Of a stretch of DNA of 64,000 bases, positions 25,580 through 34,080 are shown one piece after another; within the stretch, counting starts at the first letter, position 1; each line of letters starts with the position of its first letter. The notes below the pieces were generated by a model. It had not been told where the DNA came from and did no database searches. It saw only the letters and a program-made list of their open reading frames with translations. The position numbers and the translations under genes are program-made. Source of the DNA: UBA5796 sp040752455 (GTDB lineage Bacteria > Chloroflexota > Anaerolineae > Anaerolineales > Villigracilaceae); assembly GCA_049324115.1 (NCBI GenBank), contig JBMOMN010000049.1:1-64000 (forward strand). The letters are read 5' to 3'.

Positions 25580-26290
25580 TTATAAGCCTAAATAGGCTTC
25601 ACGCACGTGCTCGTTTTTGATCAACTCGCGGGCGGGGCCTTGCAGTTCCACTTTGCCTTCGGCCAGCACGTAACCGTAGTCGCTGATCGCCAGCGCCATC
25701 TGCACGTTCTGTTCCACCAAAAGGATGGTGATGCCCAGCGCGCGCAGGGCTTTCAGGCTTTCGAACAGGCTCAGGATCAGCACCGGGGCCAGGCCCAGCG
25801 AGAGTTCGTCAATCATCAGCACCACCGGGTCGGCCATGATGCCGCGCGCCACGGCCAGCATTTGCTGCTCGCCGCCGCTCAGGGTGCCGGCCTTTTGGGC
25901 CTGCCGCTCCTTCAAGCGCGGGAACATGGTGTAGACCCGTTCGAGGTTGTCCTTGAGCTTCGGTGTGGCCCGTTTGTTTGAAGCGCCCATCTCCAGGTTC
26001 TCATAAACGCTCATGTCGGTGAACAACTGGCGGCCTTCGGGGACCATCACCAGCCCCATTTCGGCTTTGGTGTAGGCGGGCACGCGGCTCACGTTCTGGC
26101 CCTGGAAGGTGATCGCCCCGTCCCACGGGCGCAGCAGGCCCATCACGGTGCGCAGCAGGGTGGTCTTGCCGACCCCGTTCCCGCCGACCAGGCAGGTCAA
26201 TTTGCCCTCTTCCAGGGTCAGGCTCGAACCCCACAGGATTTGGACTTCTCCGTAACCGGAGGTGATGTCCTTGATTTCCAGGATCGCCAT
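25580..26290 (-). CDS. livF: Branched-chain amino-acid ABC transporter ATPase LivF
   Basis: The 236-residue ATPase has Walker A GGNGVGKTTLL near 36-46, signature LSGGEQQMLAVARGIM, Walker B VVLMIDELSLGLAP and the switch His in LLVEQNVQMAL. The short LivF form and phrases MGLVMVPEGRQLF place it in that subfamily. It couples ATP hydrolysis to amino-acid or small-carboxylate import with LivG, LivH and LivM, which precede it on the same strand. The gap to livG is 2 bp. Confidence 0.95.
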   Translation of the reverse strand: MAILEIKDITSGYGEVQILWGSSLTLEEGKLTCLVGGNGVGKTTLLRTVMGLLRPWDGAITFQGQNVSRVPAYTKAEMGLVMVPEGRQLFTDMSVYENLEMGASNKRATPKLKDNLERVYTMFPRLKERQAQKAGTLSGGEQQMLAVARGIMADPVVLMIDELSLGLAPVLILSLFESLKALRALGITILLVEQNVQMALAISDYGYVLAEGKVELQGPARELIKNEHVREAYLGL

Positions 26291-26292
26291 CT

Positions 26293-27048
26293 CTACTCCT
26301 CCTCCTGCAGCAGCTTTTCGGCCAGCCTGGGATCGCCCAGATAGGCTTCGATGACCTTCTCGTTCTGCGATATTTCTTCAGGCGTGCCCTCGGCAATCTG
26401 CTGCCCGTAGTCGAGCACCAGGATGCGGTCCGAAACGTTCATCACGGCTTTCATCACGTGCTCGATCATGATGATGGTGATCCCGCTCTCCCGGATCTTC
26501 TTCACGGTTTCCACCATGTTGCCGATCTCGGAAGAATTGAGACCGGCCAGCACCTCGTCGAGCAGCAGCAGCTTCGGACGCGAGGCCAGGGCCCGGGCCA
26601 TTTCCAGGCGTTTCTTCTGCGCGACGTTCAGGCTGCCCGCCAGTTGCTCCGAGCGGGCGGCCAACCCGACGAATTCCAGCACCTCGTCCGCGATCTTGTA
26701 AGCGCCGGCCAGGGTATGGTTCTCCTGTCCGAAGCACGCGCCGACCATTACGTTCTCGCGGACGGTCAGCTCGTTCAGCGGCTGGACGATCTGGTGCGTG
26801 CGCGCCATCCCCATTTTCGCCACCGTGTAAGTCTTTGCGCCGGTCACTTCCTTGCCGCGGAAGATGACGTGTCCTTCTTCGGGCGGGTAGACGCCATTGA
26901 TGGCGTTGAAAAGGGTCGTTTTGCCCGCGCCGTTGGGTCCGATCAGACCGAGGATCCGGCCTTCGGGCAGGTCGAAGGTCACTTTGGTCAGGGCTTGCAA
27001 GCCGCCAAAGCGTTTGGTGACACCTTGCACTGAGAGTAATACGGTCAT
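26293..27048 (-). CDS. livG: Branched-chain amino-acid ABC transporter ATPase LivG
   Basis: The 251-residue ATPase has Walker A GPNGAGKTTLF (about 37-47), Walker B KLLLLDEVLAGLN, switch His in IMIEHVMKAVM, and the LivG-specific long region ARTHQIVQPLNELTVRENVMVG. The ABC signature is unusual: SLNVAQKKRLEMARALA instead of an LSGGQ-like motif, but LivG proteins often deviate there. It overlaps livM by 4 bp. Confidence 0.94.
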   Translation of the reverse strand: MTVLLSVQGVTKRFGGLQALTKVTFDLPEGRILGLIGPNGAGKTTLFNAINGVYPPEEGHVIFRGKEVTGAKTYTVAKMGMARTHQIVQPLNELTVRENVMVGACFGQENHTLAGAYKIADEVLEFVGLAARSEQLAGSLNVAQKKRLEMARALASRPKLLLLDEVLAGLNSSEIGNMVETVKKIRESGITIIMIEHVMKAVMNVSDRILVLDYGQQIAEGTPEEISQNEKVIEAYLGDPRLAEKLLQEEE

Positions 27049-28016
27049 GCCAGCACCCTCCTCAACACCGGGATGCGGTGACGCAGCCAGCCGATAGCGC
27101 CTGCCGGGATGAAGAGCACGATCAGCAGGAGCACCACGCCCGAAACCGAGAGTTGGATGTCCTTGAAGAAGTCACTGGTGACCAGGTAGCCGCGCATCCC
27201 CTGGTAGGCGAACGCGCCCAGGATGGGGCCGAGCACGGTCCCCTGGCCGCCGAGCATGACCATCACCAGCAGTTCGATGGACGAGTGGAGCGGGAAGGCT
27301 ACGTGCGGTTCCACGTTGCCGTTCTTGAAGAAGAACAACACCCCGACCATACCGGGGACGATGGCAGAGAGCACGTAAGCCCAGGTCTTGGCATTCGGGG
27401 CGACCACGCCCATCACTTCGGCGGCGTCCTCGTTTTCGCGGATAGCCAACAGACCCAACCCAAACTTGGACGTGCGCACAAAATGGCTGAGGACGATGGC
27501 AATGAGGGTCAGGCCGGCCATGATGTAGAAGGCCATACCGAGCGCCTCCGCCGCGCCGCCGTAGGCTTTGTAAACCTTGAAGTTCAGCACCATGCCGATC
27601 GGGCCGCCGAACAGGTCGAAGTTGTTGATGAAAGCCTTCATGGCTTCGTTGATGCCGATGGTTGCCAGCGCAAAGTAAGCCCCGCGCAGGCGCAGGATGG
27701 CCTTGCCAAGCAGGAACGCCAGGATGCCGGAAGCGATCCCTCCGGCCAACAGGCCGGCCCAGATGGACCATTCCTGCTCGTTGACAAAGTAAAGCCCGAC
27801 GTACCCGCCGAAGCCGAAAAAGACGATGTGGCCGAAGCTGACGTAGCCGGTGTACCCGAGCAGGATGTTCAGGCTGGTCGCCAGCGCGATCGCCTTGAGG
27901 ATGGTAAACGCGCTCTCGCGGTTCGAGACGTTGTCGGTAAAGATGGGCCAGACGGTCAGCCCGGCCACCATGAGCAGCGGCAGGATGATTCCCAGGTGGT
28001 TTCGCCAGCTTTTCAT
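27045..28016 (-). CDS. livM: Branched-chain amino-acid ABC transporter permease LivM
   Basis: The 323-residue permease has about eight hydrophobic segments and the LivM phrases TSLNILLGYTGYVSFGHIVFFGFGGY and FALATIGINEAMKAFINN, plus the cytoplasmic coupling region LGLLAIRENEDAAEVMGV. It forms the translocation pore with LivH. The gene overlaps livH by 4 bp and livG by 4 bp, showing a tightly coupled operon. Confidence 0.95.
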   Translation of the reverse strand: MKSWRNHLGIILPLLMVAGLTVWPIFTDNVSNRESAFTILKAIALATSLNILLGYTGYVSFGHIVFFGFGGYVGLYFVNEQEWSIWAGLLAGGIASGILAFLLGKAILRLRGAYFALATIGINEAMKAFINNFDLFGGPIGMVLNFKVYKAYGGAAEALGMAFYIMAGLTLIAIVLSHFVRTSKFGLGLLAIRENEDAAEVMGVVAPNAKTWAYVLSAIVPGMVGVLFFFKNGNVEPHVAFPLHSSIELLVMVMLGGQGTVLGPILGAFAYQGMRGYLVTSDFFKDIQLSVSGVVLLLIVLFIPAGAIGWLRHRIPVLRRVLA

Positions 28017-28879
28017 GACTTTGCTCCAAACAGTCCCTTGGGCCGGACCAGCAGGATGACCACGAACAGGCCGAATTCGATCACGGGCACCCAGGAGGTC
28101 TCCATGAAAGCCGGGACGATCCCTTCCAGCACGCCCAGGATCAGGCCGCCGAACAACGCGCCGATCGGGTTACCCAACCCGCCCAACACGCCGATGACGA
28201 AACTCTTCAACTCGTAGCCGCCGCCGGAAAGAATGTTGAACGGGAAAAAGGTGGCGATCAAGGCTCCCGAAACGGCAGCCAGCATGGTTCCAAGCCCGAA
28301 GCTGAGAGCCAGGATACGGGTCGAGGGGACGCCCATCAACTCGGCCGCGGCCCGGTTGTTGGTCACGGCCCGGATGAACTTGCCGGGACGGGTCCTGTAC
28401 AGGAAAAGGTACAGCCCGCCCGTGACCAGGATGGCGATCAGGGCGGCGACGAGCCGCGTCCCCAGGATCGAGGCCGAACCGATCTTGAAGCCTCCCAGGC
28501 TGAAATCCACGTTATACGGGGAAGTCGTCAACGCTGCCGTGGCCAGCCCGATGATGATCATATTGACCGAAAAGGTCGCCAGCAGGGACGACAGGTGGGG
28601 GGCGTTGATCACCCGGTGGACGGCGGTGAAGTAGATCACGACGCCGAGGACCAGGCCCACGATCGCAATCGGGATCAGCCCCAGGTAAGGATTGATCCCC
28701 ATCCGAATGAACAGGAAAAACGTGCCGAACATTCCCAATGCGATGATCGGGCCATGCGCCAGGTTGATCACGTTCATCACCCCCCAGATCAGGGTCAGGC
28801 CCATAGCCGCCACACCGTAGACAAAGCCAAGCAAGATGCCATCGGGAAGGGATGTTAGTAACAAAGTCAATTGTTGCAT
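28013..28879 (-). CDS. livH: Branched-chain amino-acid ABC transporter permease LivH
   Basis: The 288-residue permease begins with the typical LLLTSLPDGILLGFVYGVAAMGLTLIWGVMNVINLAHG and contains RAVTNNRAAAELMGVPSTRI, the coupling helix that contacts the ATPases. About eight transmembrane segments are visible. It lies 78 bp after the binding-protein gene, separated by a stem-loop that may lower expression of the downstream genes relative to it. Confidence 0.95.
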   Translation of the reverse strand: MQQLTLLLTSLPDGILLGFVYGVAAMGLTLIWGVMNVINLAHGPIIALGMFGTFFLFIRMGINPYLGLIPIAIVGLVLGVVIYFTAVHRVINAPHLSSLLATFSVNMIIIGLATAALTTSPYNVDFSLGGFKIGSASILGTRLVAALIAILVTGGLYLFLYRTRPGKFIRAVTNNRAAAELMGVPSTRILALSFGLGTMLAAVSGALIATFFPFNILSGGGYELKSFVIGVLGGLGNPIGALFGGLILGVLEGIVPAFMETSWVPVIEFGLFVVILLVRPKGLFGAKS

Positions 28880-28909
28880 ATCAACTCCCGGTAAAAGATC
28901 AGGAAGTAA

Positions 28910-28942
28910 GACATCCCCTCAGGATGGCCCTGAGGGGATGTG
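28910..28942 (-). terminator. Intra-operon stem-loop between livK-like and livH
   Basis: The stem ACATCCCCTCAGG / CCTGAGGGGATGT encloses a short loop. No U-tract follows, so it is more likely an attenuator or mRNA-stabilising structure than a full stop. Confidence 0.65.
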
Positions 28943-28957
28943 TCATTCCAATGCTGG

Positions 28958-30313
28958 TTATGGAGTCGGGATCGGGTAGAGTGGATCGTTGGTCGCAACG
29001 TCGGCGGGAGCGATGATCACGCGGACGAGTTCACCCGCTTCGTTCTTTTGCCACTGGGCCACGACCATCTTGTGGGCGATTTGCAGGCCGTGATTTTCTT
29101 CGGAGGTGTCGAATTTGATCCCGCCGTAGAAGATCATCAGGTTCATGGCGTTCAGGGCGGCCTTGACGGCTTCGGGGTCCACCGAGTCGGCGTCAATGAT
29201 AGCCTTCTGCAAGACCAGGCCGGCGGCGTAACCACCAGCCGCATGGTAAGTGGGTTTGTCGCCGGTTTCAGCTTCGTAGGCTGCGGCAAACTCTTCACCG
29301 GTCGGGCCGAACCATTCCATGCCCAGGTTGGCGGCTTCCTCTGCGGTGTGGGTGGCGGCCAATTCCCACTGGCTGGAGGTGGCGATGCCCAGGGCGGCGT
29401 CACCCAGCTCGGGGAATTTGCTGTCGGCGGGGGCGACCAGCAGGTAGGCGAACTTCAAGCCGACCTGGCGGTCGTAGAGGGCGCGGGCCAGGGCTGTGCC
29501 GTCGTTGTAGTGGCCGCCGCCGAGCAGGACGGTCGCGCCGGAGCCGGCGATCTTGTTCACGATCGGGCCGAAGTCGGTTGTTTCGGAGGCGTAACCTTCC
29601 TCCAGCACGACTTCGAAGCCGTTGGCTTCCAGGTAGGGTTTGATGCCTTCCACGACGCTGGTGGAGAACTTGTCGCTTTCATGCACCAGGGCGATCTTGG
29701 CCTCGGGGTCCAACTGCTTGAGCATGTCCACTGTGCTGGACATATACAGGCTGGCCGGGGTGTAGAGTTGGAACAGGCTGGTGTTGCCGGTCTGGTAGGT
29801 GGCGTCGTCGGCCGCGCCGGTGGTGATGAGTACCTTGCCGTTCTGCTCGGCGACGATGGACGCCGCAGAGGTCAGGCCGGACGAATAGGGGCTGATCAGG
29901 AAGTCGGCGTTGTCCTCGGCGATCAGGCGGGTGTACAGCTCCTGGACGCGCTCGCCGTTGGATTCGTCATCGTAGGTCTTGTAGTCGAACTTGACGATCG
30001 TGCCGTCGCTGAGGGTGATCCCGCCCGCATCGTTGACCTGCTTCATCCACAGTTCGAAGCCGATCACCTGGCGCTTGGACAAGACTTCCTGGCTGCCGGT
30101 CAGTGACGAGGTGAAGCCGATCACGACGGTCTTTTCCTCGGGGGCCGCCGGAGGTTGGGTGGCGGAAGGCTCATCGGTGGCAACCGGCTCTTCCGAGGGT
30201 TCCTGAGTTTCCGCTGGCGGGGCTGCGGTAGGTTCGGCCGTCGGGCCGCAGGCGCTGAGCAGCAGGCTGCTGACGATCAGCAGGGAAAACAGGACGAACA
30301 AAACTTTCTTCAT
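28958..30313 (-). CDS. Branched-chain amino-acid-type substrate-binding lipoprotein (LivK/LivJ family)
   Basis: The start MKKVLFVLFSLL (451 residues) follows AAGGAGAAGAT, a good ribosome binding site; an ATG at 30346 would add a non-signal leader. A lipoprotein signal ends in LSAC. It is followed by a proline/threonine/glutamate-rich linker (EPTAAPPAETQEPSEEP...) of about 40 residues, then a type-I periplasmic-binding domain (VVIGFTSSLTGSQ, FDYKTYDDESNGERVQELYTRLI). The protein should capture branched-chain amino acids or similar ligands outside the membrane for the LivFGHM complex encoded downstream. The actual ligand cannot be deduced. Confidence 0.92.
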   Translation of the reverse strand: MKKVLFVLFSLLIVSSLLLSACGPTAEPTAAPPAETQEPSEEPVATDEPSATQPPAAPEEKTVVIGFTSSLTGSQEVLSKRQVIGFELWMKQVNDAGGITLSDGTIVKFDYKTYDDESNGERVQELYTRLIAEDNADFLISPYSSGLTSAASIVAEQNGKVLITTGAADDATYQTGNTSLFQLYTPASLYMSSTVDMLKQLDPEAKIALVHESDKFSTSVVEGIKPYLEANGFEVVLEEGYASETTDFGPIVNKIAGSGATVLLGGGHYNDGTALARALYDRQVGLKFAYLLVAPADSKFPELGDAALGIATSSQWELAATHTAEEAANLGMEWFGPTGEEFAAAYEAETGDKPTYHAAGGYAAGLVLQKAIIDADSVDPEAVKAALNAMNLMIFYGGIKFDTSEENHGLQIAHKMVVAQWQKNEAGELVRVIIAPADVATNDPLYPIPTP

Positions 30314-30602
30314 ATCTTCTCCTTTTTTTCTTATGGCGAAGGCCAATTGGACGTTCGTTGCAGGAATACTTTACCCGCATACAGTTCCAATTTTAGGAGG
30401 TCAATACAAATATTAGCTAAACGAAAGCTATCCAAAGGTAAATAATGGATAAAAACCTGGGCGGCTCAATCGAAAAACGTCCCGAAGGCTGCTGTTGAGC
30501 TCCGGGATGATTCGAAAACAAACCTTCGGGACGGTGCTTGCAAAAAGTCAGGAGACTTTTGACTCCACTCCCCCGTTGGAGAAGGTGCGCCGCACTCGCG
30601 GG
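30314..30602. other. Intergenic region upstream of the liv operon
   Basis: It holds a CGTCCCGAAGG palindrome (30478-30534) and a GGAGACTTTTGACTCC fragment. The AT-rich stretch 30360-30460 is the likely promoter zone of the binding-protein gene. No gene is seen. Confidence 0.6.
30478..30534. repeat. CGTCCCGAAGG palindrome family, copy 1
   Basis: The arms CGTCCCGAAGG and AACCTTCGGGACG are inverse copies around a variable loop. Other copies are at 37952-38010 and 57510-57564. Confidence 0.85.
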
Positions 30603-31292
30603 TTACTCAGAAAACCGGTAGCCGATGCCGCGCTCGGTCAGCAGGTAGCGCGGGGCGTTGGGGTCCACCTCGATCTTCTGGCGCAGGCGTCCGATGTAGA
30701 CCCGCAGGTATTCCACCTCATCACCGTATTCAGGCCCCCAAACGTGCTGCAAAACCGCCCGATGCGGCAGGACTTTGCCGGTGTGGCGGCAGAGGTAGAC
30801 CAGCAGGTTGAACTCGGTGGGAGTCAATTCTATCGGCGAGCCGCCCACCTGGACCTCGTGCCGGCTCAGGTCAATGACGATTTCGCCGCGCACGATCCTT
30901 TCGTCCGAGGTGACGCTCTCGGACCAGCGCGCCCGCCGCAGCACAGCCTTGACCCGTCCGAGCAGTTCCCCGATCCCGAAGGGTTTGGTCAGGTAATCGT
31001 CCGCGCCCAGGTCGAAGGCGCGCACCTTGTCGGTCTCCTCGCCCAGGGCGGTCAGGATGATGATCGGCACGGTCGAAAACTGGCGTATCCGGCGGGTGGT
31101 CTCCAGCCCGTCGAGGTGGGGCATCATCACGTCCAGGATCACCAGGTCCACGTTCTCGTTGCTGAAAACCGCCATCGCTTCCAGCCCGTTAGAGGCTGTC
31201 AATACGTGGAATCCGCGCACTTCGAGGTTGCGGCGCACGAACTCGCACAGGGGTCTTTCGTCGTCTACCACTAACACGGTGGGGATGTTCAT
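30603..31292 (-). CDS. OmpR/KdpE-family response regulator
   Basis: The 229-residue regulator has a receiver domain (VLVVDDE acidic pocket, phospho-Asp in VILDVMMPHLDG, Thr in ILTA, Lys in YLTKPFG) and a C-terminal winged helix (IELTPTEFNLLVYLCRHTGKVL, VYIGRLRQKIEVDP, ERGIGYRFSE). On phosphorylation by a sensor it binds DNA as a transcription factor. It overlaps the upstream histidine kinase gene by 4 bp, its certain partner. The regulated genes are unknown; the liv operon is the nearest downstream transcription unit. Confidence 0.94.
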   Translation of the reverse strand: MNIPTVLVVDDERPLCEFVRRNLEVRGFHVLTASNGLEAMAVFSNENVDLVILDVMMPHLDGLETTRRIRQFSTVPIIILTALGEETDKVRAFDLGADDYLTKPFGIGELLGRVKAVLRRARWSESVTSDERIVRGEIVIDLSRHEVQVGGSPIELTPTEFNLLVYLCRHTGKVLPHRAVLQHVWGPEYGDEVEYLRVYIGRLRQKIEVDPNAPRYLLTERGIGYRFSE

Positions 31293-34006
31293 GCTTCGGC
31301 CTCCTGTTCCTCCGGTTCGTTGGCGGCATTCCTGACCGGGATGGAGAACGCCAGGCAGGTCCCGACTTCCTGCGGTTCGACCCAGATCTCGCCGCCGTGG
31401 GCGCGCACCAGGCCCTGGCAGATCGCCAGCCCCAGCCCGGCCCCGCTGGTGATGCGGCGCAGGCCGTTATCCAGGCGGTAGAAACTGTCGAAGACCCGCG
31501 AACTTTCCTCGATGGGGATGCCCGGCCCGTTGTCTTGCACCCGGAAGATCAGGAAATCGTCCTTGCGCGAGATGTTGACCCGGATCTCGGCCTCCGGCCC
31601 GGCGTACTTGACGGCGTTCTGGATCAGATTGCGCAGCACGGTCTCCAGCCGGGGCGGATCGGCGTACAGGACCGGCAGGCCGGGTTCCAGTTCGACCCGG
31701 AATCTGTTCCCGGCTGACAGCGGCGCGTTGTGGGCCGCCTGGTTGACCATTTCGCCGATGGAACATTCGATCAGGGACAGTTGCAGGCTGCCCGCTTCGA
31801 TGCGCGACAGGTCGAGCAGGTTGTTGACCAGGCTGCTCAGCCGGTCCGCCTCGCTTGAAATGACCGACAGGAATTCGCGTTCGGAGACCTTGTCCCACTC
31901 TACGTCGTCGGCCAGCAGGGTCGAGGCGTAGCCTTTGATGGCGGCCAGCGGGGTGCGCAATTCGTGCGAAACGGTGGAGATCAGGCTCGATTTCATCCGG
32001 TCGAGTTCGCGGTCGGCGGTGATGTCGTAGAGGATGATGCCCTGGCCGATGGAGATACCACGCGTGTCGGTCACGTTGAAGGCTTGCAAACGCAGGTACT
32101 TCATCCGGCCAAAGGAAGAGATCGGGATTTCAGCCGTCTGGCCCTTGCTCTTCAGGGCGGCGTCCACCTGTTTCCGCACCTGGGGCGGGTCGGCGGACTT
32201 GGCGATGATCCGGTTCAAGACCCGCTCGACCGGGGTGGTGGTCAGGTCTTCGGGAGGCAGGCTGGCCAGTTCGATCACGCGGCGGTTGGCATAGACCACC
32301 CGCCCGTTCAGGTTGCCCAGGATCAGCCCCTCCACCAGCGACTGGACCAGGGCTTCGAGGCGGCGGGTCTGCTCCTGCAGGCGCATGTCGCTGCGCGAGA
32401 ACAGGGTGGCGTTTTCGATGGCCATGGCCGCGTGGTTGGCGAACGTGACCAGCAGCCCCGTCTCATTTGGCGTGAAGACGTGCGGGTCCGGGCGGTAAAC
32501 CAGCAGGACGGAGGGCGGCGCGTGCTGGGTGTTGAGCGGGACAGCCAGGAGCGAGCGGTAGCCCTCGGCCCGGGAGCGCGGGCGCAGGGCGGTAAAGGTC
32601 GGATCGGTCTCGGTATCGCTGATCTGGATCGGCTCGCGGCTGCGGATGGCGCGCATGGTCGCCGACTGCGACTCGCTGGGCTGGATGGCGAACTGTTCGG
32701 CGTAGCGTTTGGAAAGCCCCCGGCTGGCGCGGGCGCGGAAGATGCCTCCCTGCTCGTCCAGGGCGACGATGGCGCACATTTCCACGCCCAGGAGTTTCTG
32801 CACCTGCTCCAGGATGCGGTTCAGGACTACCTGCGAATCGAGGGAAGAAACCATGGCGGTGCTCGTCTCGAGCAAGATGGCCTGCTCGTTGATGCGGGCT
32901 TCGATGGACTTTTCCATTTTCAGGATCGAGCGGATCAGATGCCCAACCTGGTCGGGGCGCTGGGAGAGCCGATTCAGGCGTTCGCGGTCTGCCGGGCTGA
33001 TGGCTTCCTGCGCGCCGATGGCCTGGCTGGTGGCAGCCAGTTGTTCGATGGGGGTGATGATCCGGCTGGCCAGGGCGATCCAGAAGAAGAGGCCGATCCC
33101 CATGAACGTGGCAACCACGATCAACGTGATGTTATGGACCGTGATCTGGGTCGCGAAGGCGGCCGCGGTCGGGCGGCTGACGACGACGCCCCAACCGGCG
33201 CTGGTGATCGGGGCGTAGGTGTAGAGCCGTTGCTGGCCTGTGGGACTGTCGAGGATCTCCGAATCCACCTTCCCGCTCAAGGCGGGCTGGTAAACGTCCG
33301 GGAGCAGGCTGCCGGCTTCGAGCAGGAGAAAGTCCGGGTCGGGGTGGGCGATGACGTGGGCGCTCGAATCGACGATCACCACCTCGAAGAATTCGTCCGG
33401 GCGGTGCTCGGCGGCGATCTGCGCCAGGGTGTCGCTCAGGCTTTCGAGCTTGATGTTCGTCGCCACCAGGCCCTCGAACCGGCCGTCCGCCGAATGGAGG
33501 GGCATGAGGGCGGTGGCGACGGGCTGCTCGGTGGTCGGGGAGATGCGCCCTTCCGAAACCAGCGGGCCGCCGGAATCCAGGGCGCGCTGGTAATATTCCC
33601 GGAACGAGAAATCCGTCCCGACGGTGGAACCCGGCCCGGTGGGGTAGTGATAGACCATGATCCCGTCGGCGTCGAGGCGGTAGACCAGGTTGACGTCGGC
33701 CCGGGTGTTCAGGATGACGCTGAAGAGGGCTTCCATTTCGGCGATATCCGCCTCCATCACGCCCGGATAATGGGCCATGCTCTCGACCGCCTGGAGCGAG
33801 CGGCTGATGGACAGGTTCGTCTCCTGGGCGATGGCCCGCGCCAGGGCCAGGTCGGTGGCGCGCACATCCGCCTGGATGCGCTGCCCGATCAGGTTATCGA
33901 AGACCAGCAGGGTGATCAGGAACGGCACGATCAACAGGAGGTACAGCGCCAGCAGTTGGATGCTGAGGTCGCGGCGGATGGAGAACGAGCGGCGGATCAT
34001 TATCAA
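31289..34006 (-). CDS. Sensor histidine kinase: dCache, HAMP, GAF, PAS
   Basis: The 905-residue membrane kinase has an N-terminal transmembrane segment, a large extracellular double-Cache sensor (about 40-280), a second membrane helix (about 285-310), a HAMP-like linker, a GAF domain (about 390-540), a PAS-like segment, then HisKA with the phospho-His in STVSHELRTPLAAIKGY and a HATPase domain (NLIQNAVKYAG, DNGPGIP, GAGLGLAICQGL). dCache domains usually bind small extracellular metabolites. Its gene precedes the response regulator with a 4-bp overlap. The ligand is unknown. Confidence 0.93.
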   Translation of the reverse strand: MIMIRRSFSIRRDLSIQLLALYLLLIVPFLITLLVFDNLIGQRIQADVRATDLALARAIAQETNLSISRSLQAVESMAHYPGVMEADIAEMEALFSVILNTRADVNLVYRLDADGIMVYHYPTGPGSTVGTDFSFREYYQRALDSGGPLVSEGRISPTTEQPVATALMPLHSADGRFEGLVATNIKLESLSDTLAQIAAEHRPDEFFEVVIVDSSAHVIAHPDPDFLLLEAGSLLPDVYQPALSGKVDSEILDSPTGQQRLYTYAPITSAGWGVVVSRPTAAAFATQITVHNITLIVVATFMGIGLFFWIALASRIITPIEQLAATSQAIGAQEAISPADRERLNRLSQRPDQVGHLIRSILKMEKSIEARINEQAILLETSTAMVSSLDSQVVLNRILEQVQKLLGVEMCAIVALDEQGGIFRARASRGLSKRYAEQFAIQPSESQSATMRAIRSREPIQISDTETDPTFTALRPRSRAEGYRSLLAVPLNTQHAPPSVLLVYRPDPHVFTPNETGLLVTFANHAAMAIENATLFSRSDMRLQEQTRRLEALVQSLVEGLILGNLNGRVVYANRRVIELASLPPEDLTTTPVERVLNRIIAKSADPPQVRKQVDAALKSKGQTAEIPISSFGRMKYLRLQAFNVTDTRGISIGQGIILYDITADRELDRMKSSLISTVSHELRTPLAAIKGYASTLLADDVEWDKVSEREFLSVISSEADRLSSLVNNLLDLSRIEAGSLQLSLIECSIGEMVNQAAHNAPLSAGNRFRVELEPGLPVLYADPPRLETVLRNLIQNAVKYAGPEAEIRVNISRKDDFLIFRVQDNGPGIPIEESSRVFDSFYRLDNGLRRITSGAGLGLAICQGLVRAHGGEIWVEPQEVGTCLAFSIPVRNAANEPEEQEAEA

Positions 34007-34007
34007 T

Positions 34008-34075
34008 AAAACTTCGGAAGTCTTTTGCGGAGTCTCTTCGACCGGGGTACCTCCCGGAAGACTTCCGAAGTCTTT
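34008..34075. repeat. CTTCCGAAGT (TSEV) palindrome family, intergenic copy
   Basis: The arms AAAACTTCGGAAGTCTTT and AGACTTCCGAAGTCTTTG face each other around CTCTTCGACCGGGG / CCCGGAAG sequences. The element fills the gap between the sensor kinase start and the M20 dipeptidase stop. Confidence 0.85.
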
Positions 34076-34080
34076 GTAGA